Shown one piece after another: positions 1 to 8,862 of a stretch of 34,420 bases of DNA. Every line of letters begins with the position of its first letter. The stretch's first letter is position 1. The notes beneath the pieces were generated by a model. It was not told the origin of the DNA. It did no database searches and was given only the letters and a program-made list of their open reading frames with translations. The stretch spans positions 1 to 34,420 of the forward strand of contig CALUQD010000010.1 of assembly GCA_944322825.1 (NCBI GenBank), in the 5' to 3' direction. The position numbers were made by a program, and so were the translations under genes. The DNA comes from Candidatus Avelusimicrobium pullicaecorum (lineage in GTDB: Bacteria > Elusimicrobiota > Elusimicrobia > Elusimicrobiales > Elusimicrobiaceae).

Positions 1-642
1 GCTGTTCATCCCCATCCGAAAGCAAATTTCCGATAAAAACGTAAAGAAGGAAATCCCCACCACGGTAATGAGCATCAAACGGATATCGCGGTTTTGAATA
101 TGCGAAAGTTCGTGCGCAATCACTCCTTCCAGCTCCACGCGCTCCAGCTTAAGCACGATTCCTTTGGTCAGCGCAATAGAGGCGTGTTCCGGGTCCCGCC
201 CGGTGGCAAAGGCATTGAGGGAGTCGTCATTAATAATATATATCCGCGGCATCGGCAGGCCTTGGGCAATGCACAAATTTTCCACCAGCCGGTAAATTTC
301 GGGTTGGTCCTCGCGGTGGATTTCTATCCCGTGTACGGAATGGATTAATAAAGCACTTCCGCAATAATAGGAAAAGATAATCCACAGCATCGCCGCCCCC
401 CACAGCCACGGCAAGACGCGGGCCCCCAACGCATTGGCCTGCACCCACACCGAAGGAGCGGACGAGTCGTATACTTGGTAATACCCCGCTGTTTGGGAGT
501 CATAGCGGTATTCGGCGGTGGAAAAATGAATCCAGCCCAGCAAAAACACGTATCCCAGGGCGGCAAACGTCAGCGGAAACAACAAAACAAGCAGCCAGGT
601 GCGCCGCTTGTTTTGTGCAATATGGTCGTAAATAGTAGCCAT
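1..642 (-). CDS. M48 family (HtpX-like) membrane metalloprotease, C-terminus beyond window
   Basis: Zinc endopeptidase of the inner membrane, expected to degrade damaged or misfolded membrane proteins. The reading frame is open from the ATG at 642 to base 1, giving 214 residues with no stop, so the C-terminal part lies outside the window. Two hydrophobic segments (about residues 17-37 and 76-96) precede the catalytic region, which contains the zinc motif HELSH within AHELSHIQNRDIRL, the usual M48 signature. A further hydrophobic stretch follows the motif. The start lies 7 bases after the lemA stop with no clear ribosome-binding site, so translation is probably coupled to lemA. LemA plus M48 protease is a recurrent bacterial gene pair. 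The family is certain; the exact HtpX orthology is not. Confidence 0.9.
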   Translation of the reverse strand, partial: MATIYDHIAQNKRRTWLLVLLFPLTFAALGYVFLLGWIHFSTAEYRYDSQTAGYYQVYDSSAPSVWVQANALGARVLPWLWGAAMLWIIFSYYCGSALLIHSVHGIEIHREDQPEIYRLVENLCIAQGLPMPRIYIINDDSLNAFATGRDPEHASIALTKGIVLKLERVELEGVIAHELSHIQNRDIRLMLITVVGISFFTFLSEICFRMGMNS

Positions 643-649
643 AAAAAAG

Positions 650-1213
650 TTAGAACTGGACTTTCACCGCATCGCGGGCAGCCTGTTCATCTTCCGCGAG
701 CTCAAAGAATTCGCGTTTATCGAAGTTGAACATAGACGCCACGATGTTGCTGGGGAACATTTCCACTTTGGTGTTGTAGGCCAACACATTGCCGTTGTAA
801 AAACGGCGGGCGGATTGGAGTTTATCCTCCGTGTCGCGCAGTTCGCGCTGGAGTTCCATAAAGTTGGCATTGGCTTTTAATTCCGGGTAATTTTCGGACA
901 AAGCAAAAATGGATTTCAGCGCGCCCGAAAGCATATTTTCCGTTTCGGACACTTCTTTCATATCGCCGCGCACCGCCATTGCCATATTGCGCGCTTGGAT
1001 GACTTTTTCCAGCGTGCCGCTTTCGTGCTTGGTATAGCCCTTTACGGTTTCCACCAAATTGGGAACCATATCGTAGCGGCGTTTCATTTGCACTTCGATA
1101 TCGCTCCACGCTTCGTCCACGCGGTTTTTAAGGGCGATAAACCCGTTGTATACCGACACGGCATAAACGGCAAAAACAACCAAAACAATTACAACAATCC
1201 AAATTCCATTCAT
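650..1213 (-). CDS. lemA: LemA family protein
   Basis: LemA-family protein of 187 residues, the usual length. It has a single N-terminal membrane anchor (about residues 4-22) followed by a helical domain beginning with the conserved stretch NRVDEAWSDIEVQMKRRYD, then VPNLVETVKGY. The molecular role of the family is not settled; it is a membrane-anchored coiled-helical protein often encoded with M48 proteases. The ATG at 1213 has an AGGAG ribosome-binding site about 6 bases upstream, which overlaps the end of the preceding gene. It is the middle gene of a three-gene minus-strand run: LTA-synthase-like enzyme, lemA, M48 protease. Confidence 0.93.
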   Translation of the reverse strand: MNGIWIVVIVLVVFAVYAVSVYNGFIALKNRVDEAWSDIEVQMKRRYDMVPNLVETVKGYTKHESGTLEKVIQARNMAMAVRGDMKEVSETENMLSGALKSIFALSENYPELKANANFMELQRELRDTEDKLQSARRFYNGNVLAYNTKVEMFPSNIVASMFNFDKREFFELAEDEQAARDAVKVQF

Positions 1214-1222
1214 TTTTTTCTC

Positions 1223-3244
1223 CTAATCATCGCGTTCGTCGCGTTTTTGATTGTGATAGAACTGATAGCGCGAAGTTTCATACAGTCCAAGCGCCATATT
1301 TTTCATATGCTCAAAACGTTTGGGATTCTGTTTTGAGATATCTTCATTATAATTGTCAGCGGCGTATTTGTAAAGGCCTTCTTTTTCACCTTGGCGGAGG
1401 TAATAATAATCCCCCTGCACAAAGCCGATCGTGGCCGGTGAACTGGCCCAGCCATACAGCAGGGAACCCGGCTCCAAATCGGGGTTGCTCAGCACGTCGC
1501 GCCCGATGGCGCGGGTGAAATACGGCCGGCCCAAGAGGCCCATTGCAATCGGCAGGATATCCACCTGGCTGGCCGTGCGGGAAACGACCTGCGGTTTTTC
1601 AATCGGTTTGCCGGCCACAATCAGCGGGATTTGATGGTTAATCAAGTTCAGTTCCACGTAGCCGTGCGGCATATTTTCAGACTGCGGAGCCGATAAACCG
1701 TGGTCGCCGAAGATAAAGAATACGGTATTGTCATAATAATCGGATTTCTCCGCCAGCTTAAAGAATTCGTGCAAGGCGTGGTCCGAAAACCGCAGCGAAT
1801 TGTATTCCGCCACGCTGACAAAACTGCGCTTGTGGGCCAAATCTTCGCCGATATCTTTCAGTTCAAAGCCGGCGTTATCCTCCGGGATAGTATACGGGCG
1901 ATGATAACCAGCCGTTTGGATAACGGCAAAGAACGGCTTCTTTTCTTTTTGCTGTTCTTCATTCAAAATGCGGTTGGCTTCGCGGAACAAGTCCAAATCG
2001 GAAATACCCCACACGTCGTTGCGGTGTTCGTTTTGGAAGTGGCCTTCTTCGTACATATGCACGCCGGTCAGGTTATGTTCCAAAATACCGCGGATATTGC
2101 CCCAGCTGGCGCTGCCGCCGATAAAGAAGTATTTTTCGTAATCACGCAGGGAATTGACCACCACATGCTGGTCCACAATCAGCGGGTTGCGGGAGCTGGT
2201 TTTAAAAGACGTCACATCCGGGATGCCCGTGATGGTGGCAAACACCGCGCGGGCGGTGGCGGAAGTGGGCGCAAAGAAATGGCTGAACAAAATGGACTTG
2301 TCCGCCAGTTCTTTGACAAACGGAGTCGGGTCGATATCCGGGTTGGTCATAGACGTTTTGTTCCACGCCAGCGACTCCATAAAAATGACTACGATGTTGT
2401 AATCTTTTTGCTCCGCTTGGGGCTTAGCCGCAAGGACGCGTTCGAAATTCAGCGTTTCCTTATCCGGGTTATCTACGCCCAAAAAGCGGGAAACTTCGTC
2501 GTAATACTGGGCCGTTTTTTCGGCGTCGTAGCTGTCGGCTTTTACAAAACGGGCCGTATCGTAGATATTCAGCACCGGGTTGAGCGTCAGGTTGCAGATA
2601 AAATTGTTCGTGGAGTGGTAAGCGTTGCTCCAGCGCAGCGGGTATTGGCTGAATTGGCCGAACATACAGGCGGCCGTCAAAAGCAGCCCGCCAAAGAACC
2701 ACCCCAAATTGCCTTTCCAGCGGTACTTGTCTTCGTGGGCAAAGGCTTTTTTCTGCAGGCGGTTTACCCACCACCCGCACAAAATGCCCCATCCGATTAA
2801 GCCCAAAATCCCCCATACCAACGGATAGGTTTCCCAAGCCATTTGGAGAGAAATCAACGCGTTTTCGGCATATTTAAAAATGGAATAATTAATGCGCATC
2901 GAAATATAGGAATAATGCGCGAAATCGCAAAAATACACCAACAGCACCAAGGCTTCTATTACGCCGTACAAAGCGGCTACGCCTTTGCGCAGGCAGCGGG
3001 CTTTTTTCCAAAAAGCGCACAGGGTGAAATACAACCCCAGCGGAATGGTCACCGCGCACGCCAGGCGCAAGTCGAACTTGGCACCCACATAGAAGGTTTC
3101 CCATAATTCGTGGTAATTTTGCGGCAACAGGGCGGAACGGAAAACAAATAAAAACGCCCCGCGCATTAACATAAAAAATAACCAGTTGGCTAAGATAAAC
3201 CCAAAGTAGGTTTTAATCCAGCCCGGTACAACCATTTTCTTCAT
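1223..3244 (-). CDS. LTA synthase-like sulfatase-fold phosphoglycerol transferase
   Basis: Integral membrane enzyme of the LtaS/MdoB alkaline-phosphatase superfamily, 673 residues. An N-terminal block of about five membrane helices (residues 11 to ~195) is followed by an extracytoplasmic catalytic domain. Visible family residues are the metal ligand E290 (VVIFMES), a nucleophile threonine in APTSATARAVFATITG (T327 most likely) and D514-H515 in FGDHGLS. It probably transfers phosphoglycerol or a related head group to an envelope polymer; the acceptor in a diderm cannot be told from sequence. An in-frame TTG lies 12 bases upstream, but the ATG at 3244 has GGGAGG about 4 bases upstream, so I start there. 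It is the first gene of the operon with lemA and the M48 protease. Confidence 0.88.
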   Translation of the reverse strand: MKKMVVPGWIKTYFGFILANWLFFMLMRGAFLFVFRSALLPQNYHELWETFYVGAKFDLRLACAVTIPLGLYFTLCAFWKKARCLRKGVAALYGVIEALVLLVYFCDFAHYSYISMRINYSIFKYAENALISLQMAWETYPLVWGILGLIGWGILCGWWVNRLQKKAFAHEDKYRWKGNLGWFFGGLLLTAACMFGQFSQYPLRWSNAYHSTNNFICNLTLNPVLNIYDTARFVKADSYDAEKTAQYYDEVSRFLGVDNPDKETLNFERVLAAKPQAEQKDYNIVVIFMESLAWNKTSMTNPDIDPTPFVKELADKSILFSHFFAPTSATARAVFATITGIPDVTSFKTSSRNPLIVDQHVVVNSLRDYEKYFFIGGSASWGNIRGILEHNLTGVHMYEEGHFQNEHRNDVWGISDLDLFREANRILNEEQQKEKKPFFAVIQTAGYHRPYTIPEDNAGFELKDIGEDLAHKRSFVSVAEYNSLRFSDHALHEFFKLAEKSDYYDNTVFFIFGDHGLSAPQSENMPHGYVELNLINHQIPLIVAGKPIEKPQVVSRTASQVDILPIAMGLLGRPYFTRAIGRDVLSNPDLEPGSLLYGWASSPATIGFVQGDYYYLRQGEKEGLYKYAADNYNEDISKQNPKRFEHMKNMALGLYETSRYQFYHNQKRDERDD

Positions 3245-3270
3245 AATTCCTCCCAAATAGCTTGGTAAGT

Positions 3271-3299
3271 ATATGATATCAAATCTAAACTTTCGGCAA
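3271..3299 (-). promoter_or_regulatory. Putative promoter of the LTA-synthase-lemA-M48 operon
   Basis: On the minus strand TTGCCG (3294-3299) and TCATAT (3271-3276) are 17 bases apart, about 27 bases before the start codon. The -10 match is weak, so this is a suggestion only. Confidence 0.35.
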
Positions 3300-3330
3300 A
3301 ACCGCTTAGCGGGGCAAGGAGCGGCCCTAA

Positions 3331-3352
3331 GGACCTGGAGCCGCCTAGGTCC
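3331..3352. repeat. Short inverted repeat in the divergent intergenic region
   Basis: GGACCT (3331-3336) and AGGTCC (3347-3352) form a 6-bp stem around a 10-base GC-rich loop. It lies between the divergent sulfatase operon and the exported-protein gene. There is no T-tract, so it is not an obvious terminator. The same intergenic stretch (3245-3424) carries a direct GCGGGGC repeat at about 3309 and 3366. No gene is visible in it. Confidence 0.4.
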
Positions 3353-3424
3353 AAAGTCCCTTGCGGGGCGGCCTTCTCTTTTTTATGCTATTAATAAGAA
3401 GACATCTTTTTCCCCGGAGCGTTT

Positions 3425-4843
3425 ATGAAAAGTATCCCTTTCCTTAGTTTGACGGCAAGCTGCTTGTTAGCGGCTGGGAGTGTATTTGCACAACTCCCCG
3501 CAAAAAGCCTGACACAGTTGTTAAAATCCTCGTTCACCGCGCCAAAGTCCTTTGCCGGGTTAAGCGTCTTGTCCCCCCACCAGCTGCAAACCCTGCGCAA
3601 CCGCTTTGACGCGATTGAAGAAGTCCGCCGCGCGCTGTACCAAGACCCCGGGTGGGTGGTTTCCAAGAATTTCGCCACAACCGCCAGCTATTTAAAAAAT
3701 TTAGGAATGCCGCTGCCCCAGCAGCCGGCCGCGGACGCGCCGCTGAAGGATAAGGAACTCTACCGCCAACAGGTAAACCACCTGTTGCAGCAGGAAGGAA
3801 AAACATTAGGGCAACTGATCGGCCAAAAGCCGCGGCCCAGCCTGTCTGTTCAACGTCTAAATTGGGATAAATTGAAAGTTGCGCAAAGCCAACTCCTTTC
3901 CAACCAACCGGGAAGAATTCTTTTACAGGCCAACTCTCCCACCTTTTCCTGGGGAACGCCGAATTGGGATGAAGTGCGCGTAAAACCGGTCGAAATTTCT
4001 TCCAGGACCGAAGATGCCTACTATATGCCGGAAAAGGTGCTGCTTCAACTGACGGATTTGCCCACCAAAACCTTGGGCGCCACGTATGACTATCTGATGC
4101 AGGAAAAAAGCCTTTCGCCCCTGCAAAAGCAAACTTTTATCAGTTTAATCGCCGAAGCCTCCTCCCTGCTGACCTATCATTTTGTGCAGTCTTATATGTA
4201 TATCTTTGGCGAAATTCCTTCCGTTTCCTACGATGCGGGGGCGCTTTCTCAGCCCAAACACACCTTGCAAGCGTACGCCACGGCCGTGCAGGACCGGCTG
4301 CTGCATAAACTGCAAAATAACGGTACCTGGACGGAGGAAGATTTTGAATGGTTTGTTGGAGTTTCTGTATTTCTGCCGGCGGACCAAGCGCGCGCCGTAT
4401 TGGCGGCAGCCACTTATTTGGAACCCAAAGCGGCTTTATGGCTGCTTAAGCATCCGCTGCAAGATAAAACATCCCAGGAAATTCTCGCCCAGCTAAACTG
4501 GGCCCGCCTGCACCAGCAGGAAATTTGGCCGGACGGCAATCTCACCCGCAAGCACGCCGTCACGGCTTCCATACACCAAGCCCAACGGCAACGGATTTTA
4601 CAATTGCAGACATACCAGCTGGTTCTCATCAACCGCTTGGAAAAATTGCTCCAGGTTCATCACCAGCTCTATTATATGAAAAAACTTTCTCAATCCCCTG
4701 CTAAAGATCTTTCGGCGGAGGAAAATTTAACCAATACGATTACGCTGGCTTTTATTGAAGCCCGAGAAAAGCGCTTAGATCGGCTGATTGGCGAAATCCA
4801 ATATACCCTGCACCAGGTGGAAAGTGAATTAAAATCCTATTAA
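3425..4843 (+). CDS. Exported protein of unknown function
   Basis: I do not recognise this 472-residue protein. It has a clear signal peptide (MKSIPFLSLTASCLLAAGSVFAQ, cleavage after about residue 22-23). The rest is predominantly helical and rich in Gln, Leu and Ala, with no membrane segment. Residues ~395-472 look like long amphipathic helices, possibly a coiled coil. There are no Cys residues in the mature part and no obvious catalytic motif, which fits a structural or periplasmic binding role more than an enzyme. The ATG at 3425 has GGAG about 6 bases upstream. A terminator hairpin follows immediately, so it appears to be transcribed alone. Confidence 0.8.
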   Translation: MKSIPFLSLTASCLLAAGSVFAQLPAKSLTQLLKSSFTAPKSFAGLSVLSPHQLQTLRNRFDAIEEVRRALYQDPGWVVSKNFATTASYLKNLGMPLPQQPAADAPLKDKELYRQQVNHLLQQEGKTLGQLIGQKPRPSLSVQRLNWDKLKVAQSQLLSNQPGRILLQANSPTFSWGTPNWDEVRVKPVEISSRTEDAYYMPEKVLLQLTDLPTKTLGATYDYLMQEKSLSPLQKQTFISLIAEASSLLTYHFVQSYMYIFGEIPSVSYDAGALSQPKHTLQAYATAVQDRLLHKLQNNGTWTEEDFEWFVGVSVFLPADQARAVLAAATYLEPKAALWLLKHPLQDKTSQEILAQLNWARLHQQEIWPDGNLTRKHAVTASIHQAQRQRILQLQTYQLVLINRLEKLLQVHHQLYYMKKLSQSPAKDLSAEENLTNTITLAFIEAREKRLDRLIGEIQYTLHQVESELKSY

Positions 4844-4854
4844 GGGCACTGTTT

Positions 4855-4878
4855 TCCGCCGGGTTTCCCGGCGGTTTT
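4855..4878 (+). terminator. Rho-independent terminator after the exported-protein gene
   Basis: CCGCCGGG (4856-4863), loop TTT, CCCGGCGG (4867-4874), then TTTT. The T-run is short but the stem is strong. Confidence 0.7.
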
Positions 4879-4990
4879 ACCGCCCAACCCGGTTTCTAAA
4901 ATTGTTCACACGGCGGTACGGGGTTCTCTTTTTGGCAGGAAAATGATAAGCTGGAATTCTCCCCGGTTGGGGAAAAGGAGGCCGTACTAT

Positions 4991-6304
4991 ATGAGAATGA
5001 TTGATGTCATTATCAAGAAACGAAACGGACGCACCCTCACGCAAGACGAATTTAATTTTGTGGCGCAAGGCGCCGCCAAAGGCACGGTGCCGGATTATCA
5101 GCTCTCCGCTTTTTTAATGGCGTGTTTCCTGCATCCGCTTTCCGATAAAGAAACCGCCATGCTCACCAAAGCGATGGCCCATTCGGGCGGCCGGCTGGAT
5201 TTTTCTTCCGTCAAAATCCCCACGGTGGATAAACACTCCACCGGCGGTGTGGGGGACGGTATTTCGATGGCGCTGGCGCCGCTGGTGGCGTGCGCGGGCG
5301 TAGCAGTGCCGATGATGTCCGGCCGCGGGCTGGGGCATACGGGCGGCACGCTGGACAAACTGGAATCGATGAAAAATTTTGAAGTCCGCGTTCCGGCCAA
5401 ACTCATCTACCGTCAAATCCAAAAGCTGGGCGTATGTATGTTCGGCCAAACGCAGGACCTGGCCCCGGCCGATAAAAAACTTTACTCTTTGCGCGACGCC
5501 ACCGGCACCGTGGAAAGCCGCCCGCTGATTGTAGCCAGCATCCTTTCCAAAAAATACGCCGAAGGCGTAGACAGCCTGCTGATGGACGTGAAATACGGTT
5601 CCGGTGCATTTATGCAAAAACTGCCGGACAGCCGCAAGCTGGCCCGCGCATTGGTCAATACGGCCAAAATGTTGGGGTTAAAGTGCCGCGCGCTCATTAC
5701 GTATATGGACCAACCGCTGGGCCGCGCCATTGGCAACGCCAATGAAATGCGACAAACAGTACTTATTTTAAAAGGCGACAAAAAACTGGCGCCGGACTTT
5801 TACGAATTGCTGTTGGAAGAAGCCGCCCATATGCTGGTTATCAGCGGCAAAGTCAAAGACATTAAAAAAGCCCGCGTGTTACTGGAAGAAAAAATTTCCA
5901 CCGGCGAAGCGGCCGCCAAACTGCGCGAAATGATTAAATGGCAGGGCGCCAGCCCCGAAGCGGTGGACAACCCCGTCAAATACTTTAAAAACGCCAAACT
6001 GAAATTTGAATTGAAGGCGGAAACAACTGGCTACGTGGAACACATCGACGCCAAAACCACCGGTATGGCGGGCGTACTGCTGGGCGCCGGACGCAACACG
6101 ATGGAAGACGCCATCGACTACGGCGCCGGTATCTGGCTGGATAAGAAAGCAGGGGACGCCGTAAAAAAAGGCGACGTGATTGCCACCCTCTACGCTTCCG
6201 ATAAAAAACGCCTGGCAGACGGTGCGGAATTATTCAGGCAGGCCGTAAAACTCAGCAAGAAAAAACCCGCCCCATACAAGATTGTAAAAGAAATCATCAA
6301 ATAA
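4991..6304 (+). CDS. pdp: Pyrimidine-nucleoside phosphorylase
   Basis: Phosphorolysis of uridine, thymidine and deoxyuridine to the base plus (deoxy)ribose-1-phosphate, a cytosolic salvage enzyme of the thymidine/pyrimidine phosphorylase family. It has 437 residues, matching the 430-440 usual for the family. It shows the phosphate loop KHSTGGVGD (81-89), the family signature from SGRGLGHTGGT to DKLES (110-126), and PADKKLYSLRDATGTV. The N-terminus MRMIDVIIKKRNG closely resembles Bacillus-type Pdp rather than E. coli DeoA. An in-frame ATG exists at 4943, but AAGGAGG ends 9 bases before the ATG at 4991 and the family N-terminus starts there. It is the only gene of its transcript, bounded by terminators. 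Confidence 0.95.
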   Translation: MRMIDVIIKKRNGRTLTQDEFNFVAQGAAKGTVPDYQLSAFLMACFLHPLSDKETAMLTKAMAHSGGRLDFSSVKIPTVDKHSTGGVGDGISMALAPLVACAGVAVPMMSGRGLGHTGGTLDKLESMKNFEVRVPAKLIYRQIQKLGVCMFGQTQDLAPADKKLYSLRDATGTVESRPLIVASILSKKYAEGVDSLLMDVKYGSGAFMQKLPDSRKLARALVNTAKMLGLKCRALITYMDQPLGRAIGNANEMRQTVLILKGDKKLAPDFYELLLEEAAHMLVISGKVKDIKKARVLLEEKISTGEAAAKLREMIKWQGASPEAVDNPVKYFKNAKLKFELKAETTGYVEHIDAKTTGMAGVLLGAGRNTMEDAIDYGAGIWLDKKAGDAVKKGDVIATLYASDKKRLADGAELFRQAVKLSKKKPAPYKIVKEIIK

Positions 6305-6307
6305 CCA

Positions 6308-6337
6308 AAACCCCGGAGCAACCGCTCCGGGGTTTTT
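6308..6337. terminator. Bidirectional terminator between pdp and the AsmA-like gene
   Basis: CCCCGGAGC (6311-6319), loop AACC, GCTCCGGGG (6324-6332) followed by TTTTT. A-residues on the left give a T-run on the other strand, so it can serve the convergent AsmA-like gene as well. Confidence 0.9.
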
Positions 6338-6369
6338 CAATTAAAAGCTGAAAACCGTCAGCCCCTCTG

Positions 6370-8862
6370 CTACAAAGCAGAATTATCTGGCACCGGTTCC
6401 ACCACCACAGCAGGGACATCCACCTCCGGCTCCGGCACAGCAGGGGTTGCTTCTGGGGCCGGCTTTGCCGAAGCTGCCTTTTCTTGGGCTGCGTTTAACG
6501 GTGCTGCCGCGGCATCTTGCGGCGGCAGCGGGGTTAATGCGTCCGCCGGAGCCGAAACGGCAGCCGGGTTTATCTGCTCCGAATTTAAAGCGGCTTCTTC
6601 CCCAGGCGGCACAGCAGCCGCGCCTGCGTCAGCCGATTCCTTTTCAGCCGCAGCTGGAGATTGCGGTTCCTCTTTCTTAAACAAGCCCAGCAACCCGCCC
6701 AGTCCTTTTTTCACGGAACGGCTGGCAAAGTTGTTGCCTAAGCCTTGCGTCACCAACGAGGAAACCGACCCGATTAAACTCATACTGCCCTTCGGTTCGG
6801 ACACCGTCCCGCCTACTTTCAAGGTCAGCGGCATAATGCCGTCCGCCTCGTGCTTGCCGGGCGCGGCTTGTACGGTCATATCCAGTTTGCCGTCGTTAAA
6901 ATTGGTCGTCCCTTCCAAGGTAAACGAAACCGTATCGGACACAAACGTCCCGTCTTGTATATTGGCTATGCCTTTTTTGAAGTCTACTTTTGTGGCAAAT
7001 TTATCATACGCCATACGCCCGCTGATTTTCCGGTCCGTATACGGCACCATAATTTGGCGGGTGGTACCGTCCGGCTCGGTGACCGTCTGCACCACCAAGT
7101 CGGCCTCTTGTTCTTCGGGGCCGGCCCCCACCACATCCAGCAGGCCGCTGCCCAATCCGTCCAACACGGCAAACACATTCATCGTGTTGAACACCTTGCC
7201 TACAATGTTCACGGACAAGAACAGCACTTTCGTCACCGCGTTGGCGTTGGTCAAGCGGTACAAGTCCTTAATTTCGCCGTTCCCCATATCCAAACGGAGC
7301 GTGCCGTGCGTATTTTTTAAATCCGGCGTAACGCCCGTCAAATCAGCCTGGAAATTCAAATCCGTCCCGTAAATATACGGTGCATCCAGCGAATCCACCG
7401 CCACATCGGCCCGAATGGAAAGCGGCGGCAGCGGCCAAGCGGCTCTTTGTTTGACGGGCAGGGTAGTGTCCGCCACAAATTGGTCCGCATCGGAAGGAAC
7501 CGCTTGGGCCAACGGCGGCAGGGCCACGCGGCCTGCACGCACTTTAACATCCGCCTGCCAAAGTTGGGGCGTTTGCGCCAAAGACAGGGTGCCTTCAAAG
7601 GGTTCTCCGTTCAAACGCCCAGTCAGTTTAGCTTGGGCATTGCCTTCCATAAAACCGTCTTTTTCCTGGGCCTGCACGCGGCACGTTACTCCCGCCAATT
7701 CCCCCGTATACGGGATACGCCCCGCGCCGTCCTGCAAAGACACCTCGGCCGTCAGCGTGCCGTCTTTTTGGACGGCCGAAGCGGTCAGTTCGCCCTGGAT
7801 TTGATATTCCTCCGCCCAAGCCGGCACCAAGGCGGCCAATTCTTTTAATTGCACCGCCGACGACGCTTCCAACCCGCTTAGTTGGCGGCGGGTTTGGTCC
7901 CATACTCCGGCCGCCTGGCCTGTTACGCCGGGCATTTCCAGCGAAAACTTTTTTACTTCCGCCGTCTGCGTTTGCCAATCCAGGCGGACGTCGGCCACGG
8001 CTTTTAGCTGCGGCAGATTAAATTCCGGCACGTTTGGCAGCCATTGCGCCACCGCCGCCGAAGTAAAGTTTTCCAACGTCAATTCCGTGTGCAGCAAGGG
8101 GCGGGTAAAATCTTCCGCCCGCACACGCAAGGTGACAGCCGCATCCTGGTATTGTGCGGAGAAACGGGCAATTTCCGCATAAGCGCGGCTAAAGTCCAAA
8201 TCTTCCAGGTAGGCTTGGGCTTGCAGGCCGGCTGGAACGGTAAACACTTTTCCGCCGGTTTCATAAGCGAGGGTAGACTTCAGCTCTACGGTAAATTTCC
8301 GCTTGAACCCAAACCGGCTGACTTGCAGCAAAATATCCGAAGCGGACGCTTTGGTGTGGTTTTGCAAATCCGTATAGGTAATGTTTAAATTGCGCAGCAC
8401 CAAGCGGTTTAGCGTAATGTTCAGCGGCAGGCCGGATGACGAGGCGGAGGATTTTCCCGGCGCGGGCTCCGGGCCCATACCGGCAAAATTAAATGTGCCG
8501 TCTTCCCGGCGGAGCACATTTACTTCCGCCTGGTTGACCAAAAAAGAACGCAATTTCAGGTGGCCGTACAATAAAGGGAACAAATTCACGCGCAAGCGAA
8601 CCCGCTGCGCCGAAAAGAACGTCCCTTCGGAAAAACCGCCCTGCTCGGCAATTTCCAGCCCGTCCAATTTAAATCCAAACAAGCTGGCCGACATTTTTTG
8701 CAGCCGCACTTCCCGGTGCAAGAAATCCGCCGCTTGCCGGCGCACCCATTCGCGCGCCCAATCGGCGGAAGACACCCCCCGCAGGGCCAAATCCGTTCCT
8801 AAAAACAAAATAACCAATACCGCCGCAGCCGCGGCGATTCTTTTAAACCATTTCTTTTTCAT
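6370..8862 (-). CDS. AsmA-family envelope protein
   Basis: Large AsmA-like protein of 830 residues, likely an inner-membrane-anchored, periplasmic beta-rich protein of the kind implicated in lipid transport to the outer membrane. There is one N-terminal membrane anchor (about residues 8-27) and then the AsmA N-terminal domain with VRLQKMSASLFGFKLDGLEI and NLFPLLYGHLKLRSF. The C-terminal AsmA-like part contains NAVTKVLFLSVNIVGKVFN and repeats of beta-strand pattern. The last ~115 residues are a low-complexity Pro/Ala/Glu-rich tail, unusual for AsmA. The ATG overlaps the stop of queH as ATGA, so the two are translationally coupled. Substrate cannot be inferred. Confidence 0.85.
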   Translation of the reverse strand: MKKKWFKRIAAAAAVLVILFLGTDLALRGVSSADWAREWVRRQAADFLHREVRLQKMSASLFGFKLDGLEIAEQGGFSEGTFFSAQRVRLRVNLFPLLYGHLKLRSFLVNQAEVNVLRREDGTFNFAGMGPEPAPGKSSASSSGLPLNITLNRLVLRNLNITYTDLQNHTKASASDILLQVSRFGFKRKFTVELKSTLAYETGGKVFTVPAGLQAQAYLEDLDFSRAYAEIARFSAQYQDAAVTLRVRAEDFTRPLLHTELTLENFTSAAVAQWLPNVPEFNLPQLKAVADVRLDWQTQTAEVKKFSLEMPGVTGQAAGVWDQTRRQLSGLEASSAVQLKELAALVPAWAEEYQIQGELTASAVQKDGTLTAEVSLQDGAGRIPYTGELAGVTCRVQAQEKDGFMEGNAQAKLTGRLNGEPFEGTLSLAQTPQLWQADVKVRAGRVALPPLAQAVPSDADQFVADTTLPVKQRAAWPLPPLSIRADVAVDSLDAPYIYGTDLNFQADLTGVTPDLKNTHGTLRLDMGNGEIKDLYRLTNANAVTKVLFLSVNIVGKVFNTMNVFAVLDGLGSGLLDVVGAGPEEQEADLVVQTVTEPDGTTRQIMVPYTDRKISGRMAYDKFATKVDFKKGIANIQDGTFVSDTVSFTLEGTTNFNDGKLDMTVQAAPGKHEADGIMPLTLKVGGTVSEPKGSMSLIGSVSSLVTQGLGNNFASRSVKKGLGGLLGLFKKEEPQSPAAAEKESADAGAAAVPPGEEAALNSEQINPAAVSAPADALTPLPPQDAAAAPLNAAQEKAASAKPAPEATPAVPEPEVDVPAVVVEPVPDNSAL

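Noticed and set aside
1700..2800. 366-codon open frame on the plus strand
   Set aside because: It lies antisense inside the well-supported LTA-synthase-like gene, has no ribosome-binding site and encodes no recognisable domain; it is a GC-bias shadow.
4943..4990. Upstream start for pdp
   Set aside because: The Shine-Dalgarno AAGGAGG lies between this ATG and the one at 4991, so it would be inside the gene; family N-termini begin at the later ATG.
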